NCBI GenBank assembly: GCA_028551475.1
Contig: CM052360.1
Coordinates: forward strand, 15,426,501-15,490,500
Direction: 5' to 3'
DNA: 64,000 bases
Origin: Casuarina equisetifolia
Taxonomy: Eukaryota; Streptophyta; Magnoliopsida; Fagales; Casuarinaceae
The translations under genes were made by a program, and so were the position numbers. Positions 25,624-34,816 of this stretch are shown here, in pieces (within the stretch, counting starts at the first letter, position 1; each line of letters begins with the position of its first letter). The notes beneath the pieces were generated by a model. The model saw nothing but the letters and a program-made list of their open reading frames with translations. It had not been told where the DNA came from and made no database searches.

Positions 25624-27307
25624 CTGTATGTGCAGTTTCAGAATTTTTCTTAGGCCTTTTCAGTGCCTCATAGCTTTGATCCAGATTAACCTCTGGCTGG
25701 ACATTGCAAAGTCGCGCACTTGCTCTGGTAATTGTTCCCAGTTGCACCACAGGGGTAGATGGGAAAGTAGACGCACAAAAATCATCAGGAATATGCAGAG
25801 GACCGCCTTGGGCAGCAATCTTGTCACAGTATGCAACCAGAGCAGGGTCCATCTGTGATAACATCCCATGCACCTAAGATAAAAATAAAGAGGAATGTCG
25901 TTATGACATAGTGCTGAGCCCTCCAAACCTCAAAGCAATGAACAAGTAGACTTACTGCATCTCAAAGTTCAAAAGCTCGACTAACAATCCTAGCACCATT
26001 GTAATCATCTCCATTATAAGCCTGAAGCAGGAAGCAGAACACATCAAATTGACACTTAACAAGATTCATAACACGGCAACTAAAGCAAAATGAAAAATAA
26101 TTTCTGAGTTGCATTAAGTCCATTATATTCTTTGAATTGCACTGAGGAGCTCAATGGAAAAAAAAGAAGCAGTCATCAAGTCTAAAAACAAAGTAAACAG
26201 TACCATGCTTCTACGGTAGAACTGCAGATATTCAGCAAGTTTTATACAAATTCATTTTGTTGACTAAACATGAACACAATAGTGTACAAAACTTACAAAT
26301 AAAAATCTCAAGCTCTTTTGGGAATGATGATAGGAATGTAGAAATGACAGATGACTAATAAGAAAGAATGATTCTTGTAAGGCTCTTCAGCTGTTTGGTA
26401 GGGTAGACGCAAATGAGAATGGATGGAAAAAACGCATTTATATTTCCCTTTTGCACAATAATTTAGTCCATTACTAGCAGAAAAAAAGAGGCATAAATAA
26501 ATAGGAATAAATCTCATACACCGTTTTCTGCCTAGTACCACTGAACAAATGATTTTATGACCTTCAACATCTAATGACAAAACAAGATACCTTGGTTCGT
26601 TGTTTAAATCAAAACATACTGGTATATCGAAGTCAGTATGAAAAGGGATATTACTTTAAAAGCAAAAATCTCATAAGGACAATATCATATATATATTCCA
26701 AAGAACTGGCTTGGTTTAAAAGTTTGTGATATTATTTTGTAATGCTGGTAACGTAAATGTTTTTCTAAATCAATCTTCCTAGGGTACATAATTTTCATAC
26801 AGAGGTGATGTTAATAAGCAAACTATGTTGGTAACCAGTGAAACATGAATCTATACCTTTTCTTATTTTATTTTATTTTATTTCTAAATCCAGCAATTTC
26901 AATGCAAAAAGGTGTTTTGAGGAGTAAATAAGAACACTCGCAAATGTTAGCTTATAATTCATATATTGTTCAATGGCAGTATTGGCTAATTTGTTCTAGC
27001 AATTGGACCGATATGTGTAGTTTCAAATTGCACAAACATCTAAATCCAATTGCGAAAAAAAATTTCCTGCTCACTGTGAAAGAATCTAACACATACAAGA
27101 AGCATGACAAGGAACATACCTTTGCATTCGAGACAATGAGATCTACATCCTGCAAAAATGATGAGCATGTAATGTACTGTCCAGAATCAACACGCTGAAG
27201 CAGAGTAGCCATGTCCATAGGTTCTGGATGATAGACCGATAATTTGGAGCATCCTCATCCGAAACTGGATAATGGAAGGCACCAAACCGTTTATCATATA
27301 AAATCCG

Positions 27308-29466
27308 AAAAGAAGAAACAAAAAAAAAAAAAAAAATGATGAGACAGTAGATTCATAATGCTCCTGATTAAGTGTAAAGATGCACAGCCAAGTGTAGCCA
27401 CACATACAATCTTAAACTCAAATTAGTTGAAGTTGATCATATTCCATGTGAAGCATAAATATGCTGAATCATTCATGTGAATCAATAGCCAGATGAATGC
27501 CTTCTATTAGCTTGAGCGAAGCTCTTAAAACCTTGATACAAAAGAAAAGATCTTAATTCGAGAAGTAAATAAATGAGAAAGAAAATAAGAAAAATAAATG
27601 TGATAGCATCCCATAATATTGTTTCTATTTATTCATGCTGACATACCCCACGATCTTTAATCACTCAAAACATACAGTTACAAACACCATAAGGGTCATC
27701 TTGGTGAAGAACAATGTGTCACTGTGAATAGCAATGGAAGTAGCTGATTTAGCCCAAACACATCAAGGTTGACAATATTATAAAGGAGCCCCCAAGCCTA
27801 AACCTTGGCCTCAGACTCTTAACAGACAGCGCTCATCTGGTTTCATTCAATATAAGTTCACCGTTCATCTTCTCAGACAGCAGGCCGAGATTACTCAGAA
27901 CTCAGATCAATAAGGCTTCTGACGACAATTACATTCCACACAAGAGCAGCAGTGAATATCAAGATTCAGCAAGAGTTGATTAATAAACAAGTTATCAATC
28001 AATTACTCAACCATCTAGCTAGCTCACTCAAAGCTTGTGTATTAGCTCAGAAAAGCTGAGATTTAAGCTTTAAAGCTAATGTAAGATTGCTAGGAAAGCA
28101 AAGTTTCAGTGATACAAGTGTATAATTCCTGGCTCACAGTCCTATCAACAGTTAATGAAGTATTCACTTCAAGTATGAGCTGCCAATCTTCAGTAGACTG
28201 GCGACCCAATAGTCACACTTATAGCTTATACACGGGAGGCCAGGCCATGAAGTAGCAAATGAATATTGGATTAACCCATTATTGATCCAATGCCAGCTGA
28301 ACAACCTCATGGCTTTTAGACACTTCAAATTTGAAAGAAACAGGTAATATCTAATGATATCTGCACCACTAGATAGGGATTACAAAGTGAAGGTAATTTT
28401 CCAAGACCTCTCTTAGTTATCCTGAACTCATTGGATGTGCTTTCCACTGAACTTAAAAACACATTCATCGCCATACTTGCGTCCAAACATGGGCAAAGAA
28501 ACAAAACTCCCCTTCTCATCAAATTATAAACAAGAGTTACATAAAAGGTCATATGTGTTGAACTGGATTGAATAATGCTAAACAATTTATAGGATGATCA
28601 CACAAGTTAACGGCAAACACATAAAGCTCTATTTATAGAACCTGGGGAAAAAAAAAGATAACAAATCACTGTTCATTGTTGTGAGCTTAAGTTAACAATT
28701 AGATGCTATGTATGAACTCATGAAATTGGCAGCCATGAAAAACATTAGTAAGATACCATAGAAACATGTAATGAGTTTTCAAACTATTTTTGAAAAGGCT
28801 CAAAAGCAGTGCTTTGGCCTTGCAACCTAACAAAGTAAGATACCATAGAAACATGTAATCCAACATTTCTAACCGTCCTTACAGATATATTTCTAATTAC
28901 TTGCGTCTTTCGAAGCCTGCATACCAAGTCCGGAGTAATGAGATGGCAAGGAAAATAAGCGCACATTTGCTTTATATGGATACAAAGAACAGAGAGAACT
29001 CAAATAGTTATTAAGAACTTCCAACTGGTCATACAACAATCACAACGCTTCAAGATTTTTACTCTACTGCTTACACGAGGTGCACTCCATTTACTTTCAG
29101 AGTCCAATATAGTTGCAACAACAATGTTCTACATAGATGAAAGTAATTACAGGACAACAGAATTTTTGTGCTTTTCACATGTGCTACTCTTTCATATATG
29201 GAGCTATGATTCCAATGAAACTCAGACAAATTCTTATCTCATATAACTCATTACCCTGAGCTTGCTTGAATTGAATGCGGGCTCATGCTTATATACAGAT
29301 TGACTTCATGATTAAATCACAAATAGGATAGATTTCAGAGAATAGTCTAAAGTGACGCAACAGTTAAATATGCCACCTCATAATCAGAGACAAAATGCAA
29401 CTAATGAGAACACAAAGAATAAAGCAGCATCAATTAAGAACTTTTTTATGGAAAGGACTATCCTAC
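27308..29466 (-). other. Intron before the bromodomain exon, 2.2 kb (copy 1)
   Basis: Holds a poly-A run next to the expected acceptor (about 27,320-27,337) and a 24-bp direct repeat (AAGATACCATAGAAACATGT at about 28,752 and 28,834). No gene was recognised. Confidence 0.6.
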
Positions 29467-30856
29467 CGGTTGCAAACATCCCTAAGGCACATCCGCAATC
29501 GGCGAAGGGCATGCTGCTCAGCCTCTACCTTGGCTTTTAACTCAGAAGCCTTTGGACCACTTGCCACTTTCGGTGCTTTCGAGGTCAGGAAGGGAGACTT
29601 TCTCGTGGGATTTTTCTGTCAGTCCCTCCGACAAGACTGACAAAGCAGCTTCAATTAAGTGGTCAAAAAACAATGACCTGTCTGCAGTAGATCGTTCGCT
29701 CACTTGGTAGCTGCTCCAAAAAAAAAAACAAGAAAAGAAAAAAAAAAGGATAAATAAATAAATAAATTTAAGCATAAGACTAGTAGAAGTAAATTTAGCA
29801 GTGGACGCACTTGATATGATCAAGAAAATATATCAAACCAAGTTCCCTATAAACCAAAGTTCTCAACAACAAGTAATATATCAGGAAAGGTAAGTCCAAT
29901 GTATGATTTCTCCAAGGAACATTAGGAAAATATCCATCAAAACAATTGGAATCAACAATATAAGGACTGTTAAAAGATGCTTTAATCCAAGGTTTTCTAA
30001 CTCAGCAACTAGCATCCATATTTAACAAATTAATTGCTAACATTCAGAATAAGGAATATCAGAGTTATGGAATCTACAAAAATGCTTTCAAAATACATAC
30101 AAAGAACGGACAGAAAATACTGAAGAAGGCACGTCTTCAATTTCAGCAAGTGGAAGTGTGGATGTTCCTAGTAATAATATAGGCAAGTCAGAAGGCAATT
30201 CTTCAGCAAAGTTTGCAGGACAGCCCTGAGCTGCTCATGTGCCTGTGACATGATATCTATCAAGATTAAAAAGCACAAGAGTAGTGGAGTCTGCTGCCAA
30301 TTTTGAAGGAATCATAGGAATGAATCATAAATTCTAGCCATGCTAAATCACATCCTATCATGACAAAACATGCACTTACAGTCTCCACCAAAGGTTGAAC
30401 TGAGGTAAATAGAGTACTGATGGTGTTGTTCTCCTTGCTTCACCAAATATGTGTACCAGTGCCTCCTCTGGTGTCTTTGCACTAGGATCTGAGAGAAGAG
30501 ATGGAAGTCCTAGAGAATGAACAGGAAATTTCTCCAATTCGTGTAACATTGCAGGCCCAATATGATCCTGTTAAACAAAAGCAGTAAGTATAGTGTCTAA
30601 CCACCAGGTTGACTAAAGTATTAAGGGCAGGGTAAGCAGATCTTATGGATGCAAAATATTGCACAAAAACCTTAATCTCCACCAAGTGGCTAAGGAAGAT
30701 TTTAAAAAAATACCAATAAAACAATAACTTTATTCTCCACAAAAATCTCAAAACCAGAGAGGGAAAGGGATTACAGAAAATGGAGAAGCGTAACACTTAA
30801 AACAAATAAGGAAAATAAGGAAATAACAAACCATAACAGCATGCACAAAACCTGAC

Positions 30857-30940
30857 CTTAGATTGGGAAAACAGTAAAGCAATGTTATAAGCATGGGCCA
30901 TTGCCACGAAATTTGCAGGGGTGTTATCAGTAGATGATGC
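30857..30940 (-). pseudogene. Isolated exon resembling plant EFR3/SRL2-like ARM-repeat proteins
   Basis: An 84-bp, 28-codon exon with clean borders: acceptor GGGTTCAG on one side and AAG|GTCAGG on the other. It encodes ASSTDNTPANFVAMAHAYN followed by IALLFSQSK. From memory this matches a conserved segment of the plant EFR3-related family (SEMI-ROLLED LEAF 2 and relatives), plasma-membrane scaffold proteins. No other exon of such a gene is seen on either side, so it is a stray fragment between BRAT1-like and delta-COP exons. The family call is moderate; that it is an exon is firmer. Confidence 0.55.
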
Positions 30941-30962
30941 CTGAACCCAAATTGATGAAAGC

Positions 30963-31021
30963 AAAAGAATCTAACACATACAAGAAGCATGACAAGGAAC
31001 ATACCTTTGCATTCGGGACAA
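30963..31021 (-). repeat. 59-bp patch copied from the BRAT1 bromodomain exon border
   Basis: This patch matches 27,079-27,137 almost base for base (AAAGAATCTAACACATACAA onward), covering the end of a BRAT1 exon and its donor site. Here it sits between the EFR3-like exon and the truncated end of the delta-COP repeat array, in the same orientation, about 3.9 kb from its source. It resembles filler DNA made by template switching at a repaired break. Confidence 0.85.
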
Positions 31022-31028
31022 TGACAAG

Positions 31029-32024
31029 GAACATCCTCAAGAATTACTTCTACTTCTGCTTTCAAGGACTCCAAGAACTGGTTCCTCCTTTGAGATTTAC
31101 CAAGCTGCATGCCAAGGCCTTTAGGAGGAGCAGTGGCAGATGAAGGTGAACGACCTAGGATGGGGAACAGAATCACAAATGTCCAAGTTAAATAGATCCA
31201 ACATGAAAAAATAATGATAGAGAAAATAAACAAACGTGATGGGATCAGTTAGTGGCGGGGCAGCTGTTCTAGACTGGCCTGCTTCTGGCTGCACATCCTC
31301 AAGAATTACTTCTCCTTCCGCTTTCAAAGACTCCAAGAACTGGTTCCTCCTTTGAGATTTACCAAAGCTGCATGCCAAGGCCTCTAGGAGGAGCAGTGGC
31401 AGATGAAGGTGAACGACCTAGGATGGGGAACAGAATCATAAATGTCCAAGTTAAATAGATCCAACATGAAAAAATAATGATAGAGAAAATAAACAAACGT
31501 GATGGGATCAGTTAGTGGCGGGGCAGCTGTTCTAGACTGGCCTGCTTTTGGCTGCACGTCCTCAAGAATCACTTCTCCTTCTGCTTTCAAGGACTCCAAG
31601 AACTGGTTCCTCCTTTGAGATTTACCAAGCTGCATGCCAAGGCCTCTAGGAGGAGCAGTGGCAGATGAAGGTGAACGACCTAGGATGGGGAACAAAATCA
31701 TAAATGTCCAAGTTAAATAGATCCAACATGAAAAAATAATGATAGAGAAAATAAACAAACAAGATGGGATCAGTTAGTGGCGGGGCAGCTGTTCTAGACT
31801 GGCCTGCTTTTGGCTGCAAATCCTCAAGAATCACTTCTCCTTCCGCTTTCAAGGACTCCAAGAACTGGTTCCTCCTTTGAGATTTACCAAGCTGCATGCC
31901 AAGGCCTTTAGGAGGAGCAGTGGCAGATGAAGGTGAACGACCTAGGATGGGGAACAGAATCATAAATGTCCAAGTTAAATAGATCCAACATGAAAAAATA
32001 ATGATAGAGAAAATAAACAAACGT
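31029..32024 (-). repeat. 262-bp tandem array of a delta-COP exon with intron, 3.8 units
   Basis: Full units lie at 31,238-31,500, 31,501-31,762 and 31,763-32,024 (262-263 bp each), with a partial unit at 31,029-31,237. Each holds one 181-bp exon (31761-31941, 31499-31679, 31236-31417, and 31029-31154 truncated) plus the same intron remnant with donor GTTTGT. Units differ by only a few bases, so the amplification is young. The unit at 31,236 has one extra A in the exon. A 181-nt exon repeated in tandem would not keep the frame if all were spliced together. Confidence 0.95.
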
Positions 32025-32958
32025 TCTGCAAAGGGGCAACAATGCAAACCTTAATGAAAAAGCATTAAGTGGATCTATAAAGATTATAAAACTTGTTTCT
32101 ACAAGTTGACAACACATCCAATATATTTTCTTATGAATGACATATAAGAACTAGTTATTGCAATGCATAAATAAAATATTCAAGTAATCAAAAACATAAG
32201 TACCTGTGCTTATGTTTTAAGACTGTTCATATGGAAAAACAGGCACAAACCTTTAGACTTAGTAGAAAAGGATTCAAAATCAGTGGTCAATCCAAAGCCA
32301 GAACCACTTCCAAAGCCAGCTCCGCCACCACTAGAAATGCTCATATCACTAAAGCTACTTTCAATTCTCCAAAGCCCATTGACTGTAAAGACATAAACCC
32401 TCCTTTATCACTTCTGCCCCTTTTGATCTGTAGAATACATAGCAATTTCATAAGTGATGTTGACAAGAAGGAAAAAAAAAAAATGGAAGAAAAAACATAT
32501 AGAAGTCATTGCAGATCATCTAAAATACCTTGCTTTTGTCAATCTCACTAGCTTTGCGCTTCATTATGTCCTTGGTTTCACTGATCTTGCTTTGCAATAC
32601 CAGCTTGTGCAGTTTCTCTTCATGACTCTCCATCACACAGTACTACTTAACCTGAGCAACAATTACATTTTCCTTGTGCCCAAGAGAGGTGACTTCATCA
32701 AAAGCAAAAAGAATTGCATAACTTTGAATTCAAATGAGCATATGGGAAAAGTGCAATTTTCCAAGCCTCAAAATATATTAAAATATAAAAAAGAATAAGC
32801 AATAACAAATCGTGAAATGAAGCATGTGGACTTGTTTGCTGAGATCAACAGCAAGTAAATTAAGATTTTTTGATCATCAACCAAAAGAAAAACTGCAAGT
32901 GACAAGCAAAGAACTCACCTTTACCAGACTTGCTTATGATAGAAGCAGCAAGAACAAC
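31029..32958 (-). pseudogene. Coatomer delta subunit (delta-COP) gene fragments, disrupted
   Basis: Delta-COP is part of the COPI coat for Golgi-to-ER vesicles. Fragments in gene order: 32919-32958 (VVLAASIISKSGK, the residues after the start Met, behind an AG acceptor as in plants with an intron after ATG), about 32710-32529 (FAFDEVTSLGHKENV, then [17 protein letters not shown]), 32251-32427 (RSDKGGFMSLQSMG, then DFESFSTKSK) and four forms of the next exon ([20 protein letters not shown]). The exons between residue ~14 and FAFDEV are missing and nothing follows TDPI. Defects seen: TAG at 32,643-32,645 where the family has CAG, and a lost base near 32,370. No start codon was found. A non-functional partial copy. 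Confidence 0.85.
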
Positions 32959-33204
32959 CTATATCCACCATAGATTCAATGCCAGGAACATGAGCTGGCT
33001 GCCGTATTTCAACAATTTGAGAGGTGTTATCCACCATAGATTCATCGGTAATTTCAAACAATGATGATATTCTAACTGACAAATAAATGCACGAAGAGGC
33101 TCACCTTTGTCCAGCAAACCTTTTATCTTCAACCACAACAGTTGTCACCCCTAAGCCTAGTGTAGATGAGGTCATGGGGTTCACTTCAAAACAAACCATT
33201 TATG
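32959..33204 (-). other. Unassigned exon-like stretch upstream of the delta-COP fragments
   Basis: On the - strand an open stretch reads DNTSQIVEIRQPAHVPGIES, flanked by two ESMVD segments, and farther up GVTTVVVEDKRFAGQ is followed by a GTGAGC donor-like site. I do not recognise the family. It could be another captured exon or two. Confidence 0.3.
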
Positions 33205-33272
33205 GTGTGCAGATGGACGGAGTGCAGATGGAGGGTGTGTAGATGGACAGTGTGCAAATGGATGGTGTGCAG
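33205..33272 (+). repeat. 15-bp minisatellite, about 4.5 units
   Basis: Units of 15 bp (GTGTGCAGATGGACG and variants) start at 33,205, 33,220, 33,235 and 33,250, with a partial unit after. Each differs from the first by two or three bases. Confidence 0.9.
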
Positions 33273-33434
33273 AGAATAATGGCAATAAGGCCATTGAAAA
33301 TATGCTGATAATACAGAATCATGTAATCCTACAGAGAGAAAGCACCAGCACAACCTTAAAACACAATGCAGCACCATTAATCACATATGACCAATCCAAT
33401 GAAATTTGCACAGCATTTAGTGAAAGCCTCCAAG

Positions 33435-33530
33435 CCTACATGTCTAAAAGATACACACAAACAAATCCCTACATGGCTAAAAGATACACACAAAAAAATC
33501 CCTACATGGCTAAAAATACACAAAAAATTC
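33435..33530 (+). repeat. 33-bp minisatellite, three units
   Basis: Units start at 33,435, 33,468 and 33,501, each beginning CCTACATG and holding CTAAAAGATACACAC. The last unit is shortened. It lies just past the stop codon of the RNase H-like reading frame. Confidence 0.9.
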
Positions 33531-33553
33531 ATAATGCTTTTGATTTGCTACAA

Positions 33554-34216
33554 TCACGACTTCGGTTTCCAACATAAAACTTCATTGGACCCTCTACAAT
33601 AGATTTTTCCTTCTGCATCATCATCAATGATCCTCAAAAGGGTACTTTGAAAATCTTCGGGCCCTAAAACCATAGAATCATTATCTAAAGCCAGTTTTGC
33701 AAGGTGGTCAGCTGCTCTATTGGCTTCACGCCATGAATGAGAAACAATACTTTTGTCAAACTGCCCTAAGAGTTTCTGGATATGGTCCACACAAGGGGCT
33801 GCCCTACTGGAAATGGGTTGTCTTTTGTTCACACTTTGGACAGCACTCAAACAATCTGATTCAACCCAAATTTGTTTAATTTCCAGATTCAGTGCATGCT
33901 GCAAGCCTTCCTCTATTGCTTCTAATTCAACCAAGAAACTATCCCGAACATTTGTATTAAAAATATAAGCACACCTGGGTCTACCAAAGTCGTCCCGAAA
34001 CAACCCACCACCACCTGATCTTCTGGGTGTCACCGAACCATCAGTATTCAGCTTCACCCATCCTGGTTTTGGTGGTTCCCATTTACAGGTTGGTCCAATA
34101 TTTAGGTTGAGAAGGCTACTCCTATATCCTCCTTGATTCCCCCATTTTGTTGTTTGGTTATATTGTTGGAAAAAATTCCTTGTTTTAGTTCTCTTAACTG
34201 GTCCATACTTTCCCAT
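33554..34216 (-). CDS. RNase H-like (RVT_3) protein, LINE-derived or domesticated, open 220 aa
   Basis: An uninterrupted reading frame of 220 codons. The RNase H fold is clear: WEPPKPGWVKLNTDGS gives Asp59; VELEAIEEGL gives Glu97; IWVESDCLSAVQ gives Asp121; VSHSWREANRAADHLAKLA gives His160 and Asp170. All acidic catalytic positions of type 1 RNase H are kept. Such domains form the C-terminal end of many plant non-LTR (LINE) elements and also exist as short stand-alone genes. The start at 34,214-34,216 is the first Met after a hydrophobic, non-coding-looking stretch; the frame stays open up to the N gap, so the product may begin inside the gap. No reverse transcriptase is seen. Its last codons abut a 33-bp minisatellite. 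Confidence 0.75.
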   Translation of the reverse strand: MGKYGPVKRTKTRNFFQQYNQTTKWGNQGGYRSSLLNLNIGPTCKWEPPKPGWVKLNTDGSVTPRRSGGGGLFRDDFGRPRCAYIFNTNVRDSFLVELEAIEEGLQHALNLEIKQIWVESDCLSAVQSVNKRQPISSRAAPCVDHIQKLLGQFDKSIVSHSWREANRAADHLAKLALDNDSMVLGPEDFQSTLLRIIDDDAEGKIYCRGSNEVLCWKPKS

Positions 34217-34316
34217 TTTGACTCTAGGTTTTTCTCTTATGAAAAGAAATACCAAACAAAAATAATTGAAATAGGGAAAAAAAAGGCAGTAAACTAACAA
34301 AGGAAAAATGAAAACA

Positions 34317-34816
34317 NNNNNNNNNNNNNNNNNNNNNNNNNNNNNNNNNNNNNNNNNNNNNNNNNNNNNNNNNNNNNNNNNNNNNNNNNNNNNNNNNNNN
34401 NNNNNNNNNNNNNNNNNNNNNNNNNNNNNNNNNNNNNNNNNNNNNNNNNNNNNNNNNNNNNNNNNNNNNNNNNNNNNNNNNNNNNNNNNNNNNNNNNNNN
34501 NNNNNNNNNNNNNNNNNNNNNNNNNNNNNNNNNNNNNNNNNNNNNNNNNNNNNNNNNNNNNNNNNNNNNNNNNNNNNNNNNNNNNNNNNNNNNNNNNNNN
34601 NNNNNNNNNNNNNNNNNNNNNNNNNNNNNNNNNNNNNNNNNNNNNNNNNNNNNNNNNNNNNNNNNNNNNNNNNNNNNNNNNNNNNNNNNNNNNNNNNNNN
34701 NNNNNNNNNNNNNNNNNNNNNNNNNNNNNNNNNNNNNNNNNNNNNNNNNNNNNNNNNNNNNNNNNNNNNNNNNNNNNNNNNNNNNNNNNNNNNNNNNNNN
34801 NNNNNNNNNNNNNNNN
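34317..34816. other. Assembly gap of exactly 500 N
   Basis: Five hundred consecutive N, a conventional fixed-length scaffold gap. It lies directly at the left edge of copy 2, so the junction between the two large copies is not sequenced. Confidence 1.

Larger units (their letters stand above)
693..29938 (+). repeat. Copy 1 of a ~34-kb direct duplication
   Basis: This segment recurs in the same orientation at 34,817-64,000. The coordinate offset between copies is about 34,124 at the left edge and 34,064 at 6,292, so many small indels (with frequent substitutions) have built up there. It then changes only between 34,059 and 34,063 over the next 23.6 kb, where I see about ten differences, mostly in homopolymers. 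The left edge is set by the N gap in front of copy 2, so the true unit may begin earlier. The right edge is set by the window end. Confidence 0.97.
22933..30567 (-). pseudogene. 3' part of a bromodomain AAA-ATPase gene (BRAT1/ATAD2-like), disrupted (copy 1)
   Basis: Nuclear bromodomain ATPases of this family (Arabidopsis At1g05910, BRAT1) bind acetylated histones and oppose silencing. Seven exons in gene order: 30380-30567 (LHELEKFPVHSLGLPSLL, then EEALVHIFGEARRTTPS), 30101-30242 (AHEQLRAVLQ), 29467-29710 (STADRSLFFDHLIEAALSVL), about 27120-27306 (bromodomain, MDMATLLQRVDSGQYITC and DVDLIVSNAK), 25956-26021 (AYNGDDYNGARIVSRAFEL), 25624-25873 (VHGMLSQMDPALVAYCDKIA) and 22933-23324 (C-terminus ending AEDEANF). 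The AAA domains and the rest of the 5' half are absent; other gene fragments lie there. Defects seen: one base short near 30,386, near 30,205 and near 27,220, two bases short near 29,580, no AG acceptor at about 27,307, and a TGA at 25,962-25,964 where the family has CGA (Arg). It is a truncated pseudogene unless several calls are sequencing errors. Confidence 0.82.
29939..34316. other. Segment without a second copy inside the window; chimeric gene-fragment block
   Basis: Its counterpart in copy 2 would lie beyond 64,000. It contains the first two BRAT1-like exons, an EFR3-like exon, delta-COP exons with a tandem array, minisatellites and an RNase H-like reading frame. All coding fragments read on the - strand. 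Confidence 0.8.

Noticed and set aside
31236-32047. Reading the delta-COP repeat array as one long repetitive protein
   Set aside because: Each frame runs from exon into intron sequence (Phe/Tyr-rich [10 protein letters not shown] stretch), and splice sites border every exon; it is not a repeat protein.
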